Shown: positions 39,856 to 49,175, counted from the first letter of the stretch. The stretch is 64,000 bases of DNA from JADLGL01 sp963732865 (GCA_963732865.1 CAVTBC010000001.1:186001-250000), one strand, 5' to 3'. Notes: a model not told the origin generated them from the sequence alone. Made by a program: numbers and translations.

Positions 39856-40652
39856 GATGCTGGTGCTCCCGGCGCTTGGGCGCCTTTAGGCAGCGCCCCG
39901 GAAATGATCATGCCCAAAACGTCGTCGGTCGTGACGTCGCTCGTCATCGCGGTACCGACAAGCCGGCCGTTCTTCATCACCGCGACGCGATCGGCGAGAT
40001 CGAACACGTCATGGATGTCGTGGCTGATGAGGAAGATGCCGATGCCTTCCCTCTTGAGCTGCTTGATGAGCTCGCCGACTTGCGCCGTCTCGGCCGGTCC
40101 AAGCGCGGCCGTCGGCTCGTCCATGATGAGTATGCGGGCGTTGAAGTGGATGGCGCGCGCGATCGCAACGGATTGGCGTTGACCGCCAGACAACGCTTTC
40201 ACCGGTTCCTTGAAGCGGCGGAAATGCGGGTTGAGCCGCCCCATCACCTCACGCGTGGCGGCCTCCATCGCGGCATCGTCCAGCGTGCCGCGGCGGGTCA
40301 TCAACTCGCGCCCGAGGAAGAGATTGGATGCCGCGTCGATATTGTCGGCCAACGCCAGCGTTTGGTAGATCGTCTCGATGCCATAGTGCTTGGCATCGCG
40401 CGGATTGTTGATCTGAACTACTTCGCCGTTGACCAGGATTTCGCCCGAGTTGCGCCGGTTCGCTCCGGACAGGACCTTGATCAGGGTCGACTTGCCGGCA
40501 CCATTATGTCCGACAAGGCCGAGCACTTCCCCTTGCGCCAGCGAGATCGACATGTCGTCCACGGCGTGGAGACCGCCGAACGAGACGCTGATGTGGCGCA
40601 GCTCGACGAGCGGCGGAGCAATGCCCTGCGGCGCGGTTCCGTTCGCTATCAT
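39852..40652 (-). CDS. Sugar ABC transporter ATP-binding protein (single-domain, FrcA/XylG-like)
   Basis: A 266-residue ATPase with Walker A GHNGAGKSTLIKVL, signature LSGGQRQSVAIARA and Walker B ILIMDEPTAAL. It powers the importer formed with the adjoining permease and binding protein. Classical XylG/RbsA proteins have two ATPase halves of about 500 residues in total; this one has only the first, like FrcA of rhizobial fructose importers, and presumably works as a homodimer. It overlaps the permease gene by ATGA at 40649-40652 and the di-heme gene by ATGA at 39852-39855. Confidence 0.92.
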   Translation of the reverse strand: MIANGTAPQGIAPPLVELRHISVSFGGLHAVDDMSISLAQGEVLGLVGHNGAGKSTLIKVLSGANRRNSGEILVNGEVVQINNPRDAKHYGIETIYQTLALADNIDAASNLFLGRELMTRRGTLDDAAMEAATREVMGRLNPHFRRFKEPVKALSGGQRQSVAIARAIHFNARILIMDEPTAALGPAETAQVGELIKQLKREGIGIFLISHDIHDVFDLADRVAVMKNGRLVGTAMTSDVTTDDVLGMIISGALPKGAQAPGAPAS

Positions 40653-41977
40653 TTCGACCTCCGCCGATAGTATGAATCCAGCATCACGCTGATCACGAGC
40701 ACGACGCCGACGACGATCTGCTGGAGCGGCGTCTCCAGCCCCATCAGCACCATGCCCGACTGCAGCGACTGCATCAGGAGCGCGCCGAGCATCGCGCCGG
40801 CGATCGTGCCGATACCGCCGCCAAGGGACGTGCCGCCGATGACTGCGGCGGCGATCGTGTAGAGTTCGTCCAGGGTGCCGGTGTTGTTCGTCGCTGCGTT
40901 GAGGCGCGCCGTGGCAATCGTCGAGGAGATGCCGGTGAGCGCCCCCATCAGCATGAAGACTTTCATCGTGACCCAGCGCGTGTTGACACCGGCGAGTTCG
41001 GCCGCTTCCGGGTTGCCGCCGATGGCGAAGACGTAGCGACCAAATCTCGTCCGTCCTGCGATGAAGGTCATCACCACGGCGACGCCAAGAGCGATCAGAA
41101 CCGGGATGGCGAGGCCGTGCGAAATGAACAGTCCGCCATCAGGCCAGTCGATATTGTGCTCTTCGGCATATTGCCGCGCGATCCCGACCGGCCAGGGATA
41201 GGCGTTCACGACCAGCACGACAGCGATGACGATAGCGCAGCCGACCGATGCCAACGTCACTTCCGCCCAGACGGGCTTGAGCGGAAATTTGAACCGACGT
41301 CGCTGTCGGCGCGCCATCAAGATGGCGCCTATGATCAATCCGCAGGCGAGCAGTCCGACCAACCAAGTGAGACTGGCCCCCAAGGCACCGTGGGGTCCCC
41401 CGCCAAGCAGTTTGTATGTCGAATCCATTGGGGCGATCGTGCGCCCACTCGTCACCCACCAAGCGCCGCCGCGCCAAACGAGGTAACCACCGAGCGTCGT
41501 TATGAAGGCAGGGACGCCGAGATAGGCGATGATGTAGCCGTGCAGGCCGCCGATGAGGGCGCCGACGAAGATGCCGATGGCCACGGCGAGGATCCAGATC
41601 GCCCAGTGTCCGAGGCCCAGCCAATCGGCCAGCCACTGGACTTGCGCGAACGCCATCAGCATGCCGAGGAATCCGAGCACGGATCCGACCGACAGATCGA
41701 TGTTGCGCGTGACGATGACGAGCACCATCCCGGTCGCCATGACGGCGATGGACGATGCCTGGACCGACAGGTTCCACATGTTTCGCGGCGTCAGAAACAC
41801 GCCGGCGCTCCAGTCGAATGGATTGCCGCCGAGCCGCCATGCGGACAACAGATGAAACGCTATCCAGATCACGATGAGAGCAGTGACCATCCCCAGCAGC
41901 CGGCCATCGATTTCCGTCGCGGAAATGAATGACCTAAGCGCACGGGGGAGCCTGGCGCCCCGCGGGGCGTCGCTCAT
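40649..41977 (-). CDS. xylH: Sugar ABC transporter permease (XylH-like)
   Basis: A 442-residue inner-membrane permease with about ten hydrophobic segments. Family signatures are VIVTRNIDLSVGSVLGFLGM, GYIIAYLGVPAFITTLG, RYVFAIGGNPEAAELAGVN (the EAA-like loop) and IAAAVIGGTSLGGGIGTIAG. The start MSDAPRG at 41977 has GAGGAGATC at the right distance; the ATG at 42019 has none as good. The length and long central insertion match xylose-type XylH better than ribose RbsC. It follows the binding protein by 99 bp and overlaps the ATPase gene. Confidence 0.92.
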   Translation of the reverse strand: MSDAPRGARLPRALRSFISATEIDGRLLGMVTALIVIWIAFHLLSAWRLGGNPFDWSAGVFLTPRNMWNLSVQASSIAVMATGMVLVIVTRNIDLSVGSVLGFLGMLMAFAQVQWLADWLGLGHWAIWILAVAIGIFVGALIGGLHGYIIAYLGVPAFITTLGGYLVWRGGAWWVTSGRTIAPMDSTYKLLGGGPHGALGASLTWLVGLLACGLIIGAILMARRQRRRFKFPLKPVWAEVTLASVGCAIVIAVVLVVNAYPWPVGIARQYAEEHNIDWPDGGLFISHGLAIPVLIALGVAVVMTFIAGRTRFGRYVFAIGGNPEAAELAGVNTRWVTMKVFMLMGALTGISSTIATARLNAATNNTGTLDELYTIAAAVIGGTSLGGGIGTIAGAMLGALLMQSLQSGMVLMGLETPLQQIVVGVVLVISVMLDSYYRRRSK

Positions 41978-42076
41978 AGGCTTGATCTCCTCAACACGGT
42001 CCGGAGTCGCCACGTCCACCCTCCCCCCAAAAGGTGATCCGGCGCCATGATGGCGCCGGATCTCGGCAGACTTGGC

Positions 42077-43126
42077 CTATGGGCAGGCGGCGACGGTGCC
42101 GGCTGTGACTCCCTGGCAGACCACATCGCGCGTGACCCAACCCGCGTCGATCACGACATCGAGGTTGTCGCGAGTGATCGGAATCGGCGCGAGCAGGATC
42201 GACGTCATGTCGACACCATGCGGACCGTCCGAGAAGGTGACGGCGTTGGGAATGTCGGCCATGGGCGTTCCGGCGGCCAACTGCAGGGCGACATCTGCCG
42301 CTGTGCGGCCGAGGTCACGCGCGTCCTTCCACACCGACACGGTCTGTGTGCCGAGCGCGATCCGGTTCAACGCGGCATGATCGCCGTCCTGACCCGACAC
42401 GAACACGGTGCCGGCAAGGCCCTGGGCCTCAAGAGCGGCAATGACACCACCCGCGGTGCCGTCGTTGGAGGCAACGACCGCCTGGATGTTGTTGTTATTG
42501 GCCGTCAGGAACTGCTCCATGTTGCGCTGTGCATTCGCGGGCAGCCAACCGTCGGTATAGGCCTCGCCGACATTGTGAATGTCGCCGCGGTCAAGTGCGG
42601 CCTGCAGCACCTCCATCTGACCTCCGAAGAGGAAGTCGGCGTTCGGGTCGGCAGCATTGCCCTTGATGAAGACGTAGTTGCCGGTCGGCGACGCTGCGAG
42701 AATAGCCCGGGCCTGCATACGGCCAACTTCGACGTTGTCGAAGGTGATGTAGAAGGCGTTCGGATTCTCGATCAGGCGGTCATAGGCGATGACCGGGATA
42801 CCTTCCGACGCGGCCAACTCGACCGCGGGGCCGATAGCATCCGTGTCCCAGGCGACGATGATGATAACGTCGGCTCCCTGAGCGATCAGGTTTTCGACGT
42901 CCGACAATTGCTTCGCCGCCGATGATTGCGCGTCGGCGGAGATATAGGTTGCGCCAGCCGCGTCGAGGACGGAGACGATTGCCGCCTCATCGGTCTTCCA
43001 ACGTTCTTCCTGGAAGTTGGCCCAGGAAACGCCAACGATGACAGGCTCCTGTGCGTTACTGGCACTTGCGATCAGTCCGACCGCTGCCAGGCAGGCTGCA
43101 AAGCCTGCGATTAGTAGCTTCTTCAT
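42077..43126 (-). CDS. xylF: Sugar ABC transporter substrate-binding protein (XylF-like)
   Basis: A 349-residue periplasmic binding protein. It has a signal peptide ending near ASNAQ (about residue 26), then a type I periplasmic fold of the ribose/xylose class with VGVSWANFQEERWKTDEAAI, ADVIIIVAWDTDAIGPAVE, IPVIAYDRLIENPN and VFVSGQDGDHAALNRIALG. The D-R-L-I-x-N and W-K-T/D-E motifs favour D-xylose. It starts 49 bp after the xylose isomerase gene, consistent with one operon. Confidence 0.93.
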   Translation of the reverse strand: MKKLLIAGFAACLAAVGLIASASNAQEPVIVGVSWANFQEERWKTDEAAIVSVLDAAGATYISADAQSSAAKQLSDVENLIAQGADVIIIVAWDTDAIGPAVELAASEGIPVIAYDRLIENPNAFYITFDNVEVGRMQARAILAASPTGNYVFIKGNAADPNADFLFGGQMEVLQAALDRGDIHNVGEAYTDGWLPANAQRNMEQFLTANNNNIQAVVASNDGTAGGVIAALEAQGLAGTVFVSGQDGDHAALNRIALGTQTVSVWKDARDLGRTAADVALQLAAGTPMADIPNAVTFSDGPHGVDMTSILLAPIPITRDNLDVVIDAGWVTRDVVCQGVTAGTVAACP

Positions 43127-43175
43127 GTTCCGTTTCTCCCTACAAGATGTTCTTAGTGTTACTTCCCGCTTCCAG

Positions 43176-44494
43176 TCACACGTACCGATGCAGCAGATTT
43201 TCTAGATATTCCTGCTGCCCGGATCTCGGTTTTGGCTCTATTGGGTCTTTGGCCAGCTTGTCGGCGATGGCCTCCAAGCTCATTTCTCCAGAAAGCAATT
43301 TGCGGCCTTCGTCGGAGTTCCAGCCGGAATAGCGTTCTTCGACGACGGCCTGCATTGTCCCGTCCTCGATCAAGGCCGCTGCGGACTTGATCGCTCGAGC
43401 ACAGCCATCCAGGCCGCCGATATGGGCGTGAAGAACGTCCTCCGGGTTGATCGATTGGCGGCGAATCCGGGCATCGAAATTGAGGCCTCCGGTCGCGAAT
43501 CCGCCTGCGCGCATAAGGTGATAAAATGCGACGGTCAGCTCTTCCGGGTTGGTCGGAAACTGGTCGGTGTCCCAGCCCGACTGGTAGTCATTGCGATTGA
43601 TGTCGATCGAGCCGAAGATTCCGAGCGCGATCGCCATTGCCACTTCGTGCTCGAAGCTGTGGCCGGCAAGGACCGCGTGCGCGGCTTCGATGTTGACCTT
43701 GACGTCGTCCTGCAGGTCGTACCTGCGGAGGAAGGCATATACGGTCGCGACGTCGTAATCATATTGGTGCTTGGTCGGCTCCTGCGGCTTCGGCTCGATG
43801 AGGATCGGACCCTTGAAGCCGATCCGGTGCTTGTGATCGACGATGAGCGAAATGAAGCGGCCGAGCTGGTCGAGCTCCTGCCGAAGGTCGGTGTTGAGAA
43901 GGGTTTCGTAGCCCTCTCTGCCGCCCCAGACGACGTAGTTGTGGCCGTTCAGCTGATGCGTGACGTCGAGCGCCGTCTTCACCTGCGCCGCGGCGTAAGC
44001 GAAGATCTGGCGGATCCGGATTGGTCGCCGCGCCCGACATGAACCGCTTGTCGAAGAAGAGGTTGGCCGTGCCCCAAAGCAACTGGACGGACTGGGCCGC
44101 CATCTTGGTCTGGATGTAGTCCGCCATCTCGCGGACGTTGCGCTCATACTCGCCAAGGCTGGCTCCCTCAGGCGCGATATCGCGGTCGTGAAAGGTCAGG
44201 AACGGCACACCGAGGATGGTCGAGCAGACTCGAACATCGCGTCAGCCTTGACGCGATAGTCGGCGATGCGTGCTGCCGTGCCAGGGCCGAGAAATCGTCG
44301 CGACCGCCGAACGGGTCGAGGCCGTCGAACCCCAAGGTGTGCCAGTAGCAAACCGCCGGGCGAAGAAGATCCTCCATCCGCTTGCCCAGCACGATCTCGT
44401 CGCGGTCATAGTGCCGATAGGCGAACGGATCGGTCGCAGCCGGGCCGGCAAAGGGGATCGGGTCGGTGACGCCGAAATAGCTGCGCGGATTCAC
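43176..44494 (-). pseudogene. xylA: Xylose isomerase, frame broken at three places
   Basis: Metal-dependent isomerase converting D-xylose to D-xylulose. The start is GTG 44494, overlapping the xylB stop (GTGA). Frame 1 has YFGVTDPIPFAGPAATDPFA and KRMEDLLRPAVCYWH; a missing base at about 44276 leads to RIADYRVKADAMFE. A second missing base at about 44229 gives STILGVPFLTFHDRDIAPEG, and an extra base at about 44009-44013 gives QIFAYAAAQVKTALDVTH. The long last part is normal to the end, including EPKPQEPTKHQYDYDVATVY, NIEAAHAVLAGHSFEHEV and SIDINRNDYQSGWDTDQFP. The corrected length is about 439 residues, as expected. All metal-site residues are kept, so low-quality sequence is more likely than decay. 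Confidence 0.9.
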
Positions 44495-45954
44495 TCAGTG
44501 GCTCCCTTGATTGCGGGGTAAAGGGCACGCCAACTGGCGTGCGCCTCCAGGAAGGCCGGCGCCAATGTCGGTTCCGGATCGATCGTCTCGACGATCGTGG
44601 GCGGGAGGCACACCGCCATGGGATCGGCGCCCGTCGAAGCGATGATGCCGAGCCGGGCCGCTCCAAAGGCCGCGCCGAAATCGCCCTCCGCCGGAACGTC
44701 AACCGGAACGCCGAGCGTCGTTGCGATGAGCTGCACCCAGTAGCGGGAGCGCGCTCCACCGCCGACGGCGATCAGCCGGGCGGGCCGCATCCCCGTTGCC
44801 TCGAGCGAATCCATGTTATCGCGCAGGGCAAAGGCCACGCCTTCGAGCACGGCCTGCGTCAGCGCCGGCGCGCCGCTGGCGTGGTCGAGACCGACGAAGG
44901 CGCCCCGGATCGCGGCATCATTGTGCGGGCGTCCGCTCACCCTGAGAGGTATGGAAGGAACCTGACCGACGATGGCGGCGCGAGCGAGCCCCCCAGCGCT
45001 TCGGTAAGATCGGACGGCGAGCGCCCGGTGACGCCGCCGAGCCATTCCAGCGATGCGGTCGCCGACAAAATGACGCCCATTTGGTGCCAGGTCGCAGGCA
45101 GTGCGTGACAGAACGCATGGATGGCGCTGTCGGGATTGGGCGCGAAACGATCGGTCACGACGAACACGACGCCGGAGGTGCCGAGCGAAACAAAGGCAGT
45201 GCCCGGCGATACGGCGCCGATGCCACAGGCCGAGGCGGCGTTGTCGCCGCCGCCCCCGGCCACGACGACGCCTGGGCGCAAACCCAATCTTTCGGCGATC
45301 TCCAGCCGCAGCCTTCCGCCGGGCTCGGTGCCCTCGACGAGCGACGGCATGTTGTTCTTCGCTGAGACTTGTCTCGGCGAGAAGTTCGTCCGACCAGTCG
45401 CGGCGCCCGACGTCGAGCCACGCCGTGCCGGACGCGTCGGACATATCGCTGATCGTTTCGCCGGTCAGCCAAAGGCGGACGTAATCCTTGGGTAGCAGGA
45501 CCTTCCGCACCGACGCGAAGATCTCCGGGCCGATTGCGCTGCAGCCAGACAAGCTTCGGGGCGGTGAAACCCGGGGAAGACGATGTTGCCGGTGCGCTCG
45601 CGAAAGACCGGCTTGGCGTCCAACTCCGCCGCTTCGCGGATCGACCTCGTGTCGTTCCAGAGAATTGCGGGCGCCAGAGGAACGCCGCTGCGGTCCAGAA
45701 CAGTGGCGCCGTGCATCTGCCCGGAAAGGCCGATCCCCGATACGGCGCGCGATACCGATCGCGGCGCCTTCGCCCTCAAGACCAGCAACGCTTGTTCGGT
45801 GGCGGCCAGCCAGTCCTGAGGATCCTGTTCCGACCAACCCGGCTGCGGCCGGGAAATCGCAAGCGGAGCCGACGCGCTGCGAGATGGTTGCGCCGGCCTC
45901 ATCAACCAGGACGGCTTTCACGGCAGAGGTTCCAATGTCGAGGCCGATATACAT
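44491..45954 (-). pseudogene. xylB: Xylulokinase, frame broken by six one-base insertions
   Basis: FGGY-family kinase phosphorylating D-xylulose. The start is MYIGLDIGTSAVKAVLVDEA at 45954. Restoring single extra bases near 45876, 45567-45569, 45525-45526, 45351, 44940-44942 and 44927-44929 gives one continuous protein of about 485 residues, the usual length. Joined segments include ATISQASAPLAISRPQPGWS, GIGLSGQMHGATVLD, GFTAPKLVWLQRNRPEIFAS, GVVVAGGGGDNAASACGIGA, LSGERTPHNDAAIRGAF and AVGGGARSRYWVQLIA. Six insertions sum to zero modulo 3. As written the gene cannot make a functional enzyme. Conserved residues are intact throughout, pointing to sequence error rather than an old pseudogene. 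Confidence 0.9.
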
Positions 45955-45994
45955 GCCGCGCCTCAGTCTCACGGTCTGTTGGAGGCGGCCGGGG

Positions 45995-47020
45995 TCATGG
46001 CAGATTGTCCCGGAAGAAGACGTCGATCCGTATCCGGTCCTGCCCCGGCAACAATGGCTGCCCGTCGACCTGCGCCTGGATCACCCGAATGGCGCTTCTC
46101 ACCTCGTGGCCGGCGTCCTGGCTGATCAGCGCGTCGAGCGTTCCCGACAACAGGGCGCGACGCGAGACAGGCGTCAGTTCGTGGGCGATGGCAACGACGT
46201 TGCCGGCCAGCCCCGCCCGCTCGAGGGCCGCGACGACACCGCGCGTGCCGCCACCGAGGCTGTAGAGGCCTACGATGTCGGGATGCTCGGAGAGTAGCCT
46301 CGTCAGGCCAGCATCGACGGAGGCGGCTTCGTCACGGCCCTCGATTGGGGGGAGGACCTGCAAATCGGAGGAAGATCCGCGGATGACCTGTTCAAAGCCC
46401 ATCCGGCGCTCAACGTGATCGCGCAGCAGCATCGAGCCGGCCACGATCGCAATCTTTCCTGGCCGGTGAACAAAGCGGCTCATCAGCGTGCCCGCCGTTC
46501 TGCCCGCCGCCGTGTTGTCGATGCCGGAGTAGTGGATGCGGCGCGCTGTCGGGACATCCGACACGAGCGTCACGACGTGGACCCCGCGGTCGGTCAGATC
46601 ATTGATGGCGACGCGAACGAGCGGGGCATCCGTCGCCACGACCACGACCCCGATCGTCTCCGCCGGATCGACCTCGGCCAAGGCTGCCGCGAGCTTCGTT
46701 CCGTCAAACGCCGGCACCAGCTTCACATCGGCGCGCACGCGGTTTGCTCCGGGGTGCGCCGCTAGGGTGCGGACCTCGGCCTCGAGCCCACGCATGAACG
46801 TGCCAGGCCCGTCCGGCAGAATGAAACGGATTGGGTAGGTGCGCTTCTTGGCGAGGTTTGCCGCGCCAAGGTCGCGGTGAAAGTCGAGCCTGTGCACGGC
46901 CGCTTCGACCCGCTCAATGGTCGCGGGTCTGACCCCGGCCCGCCCGTTGAGGACCCGGTCGACAGTGGCGATGCTGACGCCCGCCTCCCTCGCCAACTGA
47001 TGCACAGTGACTTTGGTCAA
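45995..47020 (-). CDS. LacI-family transcriptional regulator of the sugar operon
   Basis: A 341-residue repressor. The HTH and hinge region VTVHQLAREAGVSIATVDRV and NGRAGVRPATIERVEAA are typical LacI family. The ligand-binding domain is of the ribose/xylose-binding class (VVVATDAPLVRVAINDLTDR and IVGLYSLGGGTRGVVAALE). The apparent start is TTG 47020, preceded by GGAGGGG. It lies 40 bp upstream of xylB on the same strand, with the aldo/keto reductase divergent, and probably represses both when the sugar is absent. The effector is inferred to be xylose. Confidence 0.9.
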   Translation of the reverse strand: MTKVTVHQLAREAGVSIATVDRVLNGRAGVRPATIERVEAAVHRLDFHRDLGAANLAKKRTYPIRFILPDGPGTFMRGLEAEVRTLAAHPGANRVRADVKLVPAFDGTKLAAALAEVDPAETIGVVVVATDAPLVRVAINDLTDRGVHVVTLVSDVPTARRIHYSGIDNTAAGRTAGTLMSRFVHRPGKIAIVAGSMLLRDHVERRMGFEQVIRGSSSDLQVLPPIEGRDEAASVDAGLTRLLSEHPDIVGLYSLGGGTRGVVAALERAGLAGNVVAIAHELTPVSRRALLSGTLDALISQDAGHEVRSAIRVIQAQVDGQPLLPGQDRIRIDVFFRDNLP

Positions 47021-47070
47021 AACCCCACCCCTCCAGCCATGCTATAGCGATCTCGCCTGAGGTACGTCAA

Positions 47071-47085
47071 TCAGGATATGCCTGA
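47071..47085. promoter_or_regulatory. Candidate operator in the lacI / aldo-keto reductase intergenic region
   Basis: TCAGG-atatg-CCTGA is a perfect 5+5 inverted repeat. The word TCAGGATA recurs at 47091-47098 and another CCTGA lies at 47056-47060, so half-sites are clustered between the divergent genes. The odd-length spacer lacks the central CG common in LacI-family operators, so the assignment is tentative. Confidence 0.35.
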
Positions 47086-47311
47086 CACCATCAGGATAAT
47101 GATGTCCAAAGATTTCGACCGGGCGGACCACTATGGTCTAGGCTCTTGTTTTATCGCTCTTTATTCTGTGACTGACAGACCTCAAAATGAAGGTATCATG
47201 GCCCATAGCCATCAGCGCAAGTCGCACGGAATGGTTGCTGCGTCCATCCGATCGTGTTGGACGGGGCGATGCCGGCGCTGCTGACCGGCGCGCATCGAAG
47301 GAGGGGAACTG

Positions 47312-48298
47312 ATGAAACAACGTTTGGCGGAACGAATTGGCGTCCCGGTTTCGGAGATCGGCCTCGGCGCCTGGGCGCTCGGCGGTGACTGGGGCAATGT
47401 GGGCGAAGGCGATGCGCGCGCTACGATCGAGGCATCCCTCGCCGCCGGCGTAACGTTCATTGATACGGCAGACGTTTATGGCGACGGCCGCTCCGAAAGG
47501 CGTATCGCCAAGACGCTGGAAAGCTACGCTGGCCCAAGGCCTTTCGTAGCCACGAAGGCCGGACGCCGCCTACGGCCGCATGTTGCGGACGGTTACAGCG
47601 CTCTCAACCTTGAGACCTTCGTCGACCGGAGCCTGCAGAATCTCGGAGTGGAAACCCTCGACCTCGTGCAACTCCACTGCCCGCCGACCGAGGTCTATTA
47701 CCGTCCCGATGTGTTCGCGGCGCTCGATCGGCTGAAGACAGCTGGCAAGATCGCGCGTTACGGGGTCAGCGTCGAGAAGGTCGAGGAAGCCATTAAGGCC
47801 ATCCGCTTCCCCGGCGTCGCCAGCGTCCAGATCATCTTCAACATGTTCCGGCAGAGGCCGGCGGAGCTGTTCTTGCACCAAGCAAAGGCCGCAGGCGTTG
47901 CCGTCATTGCCCGCGTGCCTTTGGCGAGCGGCCTTCTCTCCGGTCGGCTCAAACCGAACTCGATCTTCGCTGCAGATGATCACCGCACATTCAACCGGCG
48001 CGGCGAAGCCTTCGACATCGGCGAGACCTTTGCGGGCGTGCCGTTCGAAGTCGGGCTTCAGGCGGTCGAGGAGTTGCGCTCCCTGGTTCCCGCCGGCGTC
48101 GCAATGGCCGCCTTCGCCCTCCGATGGATCCTGATGCACGACGCGGTGACAACGGTGATTCCGGGCGCCAAGAACGCCGACCAGGCCGGCCGCAATGCGA
48201 GCGCCTCAGACTTGCCTCCCCTTTCCGACGAGGCGATGGCGGCGATTGCCGAAATCTACGACCGGCGCATTCGTCCCCACGTCGATCAGCGTTGGTAA
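47312..48298 (+). CDS. Aldo/keto reductase
   Basis: A 328-residue NAD(P)H-dependent reductase with the catalytic tetrad visible in order: D in FIDTADVYGDG, Y in the same motif, K in FVATKAGRR, and H in LDLVQLHCPP. The cofactor-binding end has SGLLSGRLKPNSI, AFALRWILMHDAVTTVIPGA and KNADQAGRN. It resembles the aldose/L-fucose dehydrogenase-like AKRs that often accompany sugar operons. AGGAGGGG precedes the ATG. Divergence from the LacI gene suggests a role in the same sugar pathway. Confidence 0.9.
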   Translation: MKQRLAERIGVPVSEIGLGAWALGGDWGNVGEGDARATIEASLAAGVTFIDTADVYGDGRSERRIAKTLESYAGPRPFVATKAGRRLRPHVADGYSALNLETFVDRSLQNLGVETLDLVQLHCPPTEVYYRPDVFAALDRLKTAGKIARYGVSVEKVEEAIKAIRFPGVASVQIIFNMFRQRPAELFLHQAKAAGVAVIARVPLASGLLSGRLKPNSIFAADDHRTFNRRGEAFDIGETFAGVPFEVGLQAVEELRSLVPAGVAMAAFALRWILMHDAVTTVIPGAKNADQAGRNASASDLPPLSDEAMAAIAEIYDRRIRPHVDQRW

Positions 48299-48500
48299 GC
48301 GGTCCGGCTGCGGGTTGCTGCAGCGCCTGACCGCGCGGCAAGGGTGTCGCTCTTGCAGCGCGGTTCGTGATCGCGCCGCGCCCGTGGCCGACCTACGCCG
48401 CGTCGTCGCCCAGCCGAGCCGCCCGGCATCGGATATGAGGCTGAATGAGGGCGGGTCGTTTACGGGAACGACAACGCAACAACCCAGATAACTATCCCGG

Positions 48501-48590
48501 TGGCGGACGGGGTGGGATTCGAACCCACGAGACGGTTCCCCGCCTGGCGGTTTTCAAGACCGCTGCCTTCAACCACTCGGCCACCCGTCC
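48501..48590 (-). tRNA. tRNA-Ser (anticodon UGA)
   Basis: A 90-nt class II tRNA including an encoded CCA. On the minus strand it starts GGACGGGTGGCCGAGTGG and has the anticodon loop CTTGAAA with anticodon TGA. A long variable arm follows, then the T-loop GGTTCGAATCC and acceptor CCCGTCC-G-CCA. The acceptor arms GGACGGG and CCCGTCC pair perfectly. Confidence 0.96.
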
Positions 48591-48662
48591 TTACCTGTTG
48601 CTCCAGTGTGTTAGCCGCACTTGTTCAGCGAACAAAGCACGAAGTTAGTACCCGATTGGCAC

Positions 48663-48808
48663 CTAGACCGTCGCCATCGCCGCGTTGATCGCCTCGGCTG
48701 CCCTGCCATCACCCTCCTGGAACAAATGGGCGTAGATGCGAAGGGTCGCCTTCAGCCCGGGCTCCAGAGCGAAGCCCATACCCGAGATCGGCCAAAGACA
48801 GGCAGGCG
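48663..48808 (-). pseudogene. 3' remnant of a tyrosine-recombinase (integrase) gene
   Basis: A short open segment ending in TAG at 48663-48665 encodes GLKATLRIYAHLFQEGDGRA followed by AEAINAAMATV. TLRIYAHLF with a D/K-x-A-A-x-A-I-N-A-A tail is the characteristic C-terminus of many alphaproteobacterial site-specific integrases, and its tyrosine would be the catalytic one. Upstream the frame meets a stop near 48810 and similarity disappears, so only about 45 codons remain. It lies 72 bp from the 5' side of tRNA-Ser, a common integration neighbourhood. The call rests on this short motif. Confidence 0.5.
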
Positions 48809-48810
48809 AC

Positions 48811-49175
48811 TATCTCTGCTGTCCTGAGGCGTTCCCCGCGTGGCAAGGTTGCTCCGCATGGTGGCCGGGCCACGACGCCTAAACCATTCGGGCTTACGAC
48901 GAAGTTGTCCCGAAACATCGCTGGTCGCCTCAGCACTCCCACACGACGCGACCGTCTTTCACTCCAACCGGCAGCCGGCTTCTTGTCAAACGGGCATGGA
49001 CGCCAGAAACAGGAATGGACCGGGATCGACCGCGAAGGCTTTGCTCTTGGAACGACTGCTCCTGGCGCCTAGCGGCCCTCTGGACCACTCACGGGTTACG
49101 TCCGGTTCTGAGCCTTAGCAGACGATCGCCATCCTGTTCGTAGTCCTACTGACAAGTAACCACCAGCGCCGCAAC
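48811..49175. other. Gene-free stretch downstream of tRNA-Ser
   Basis: About 365 bp with only short, unconvincing open frames on both strands and no recognisable protein. It may be scar DNA of a lost integrated element. Confidence 0.45.

Noticed and set aside
48840..49118. 92-codon plus-strand open frame in the region after tRNA-Ser
   Set aside because: Residue composition is not protein-like, with no recognised motif or start signal.
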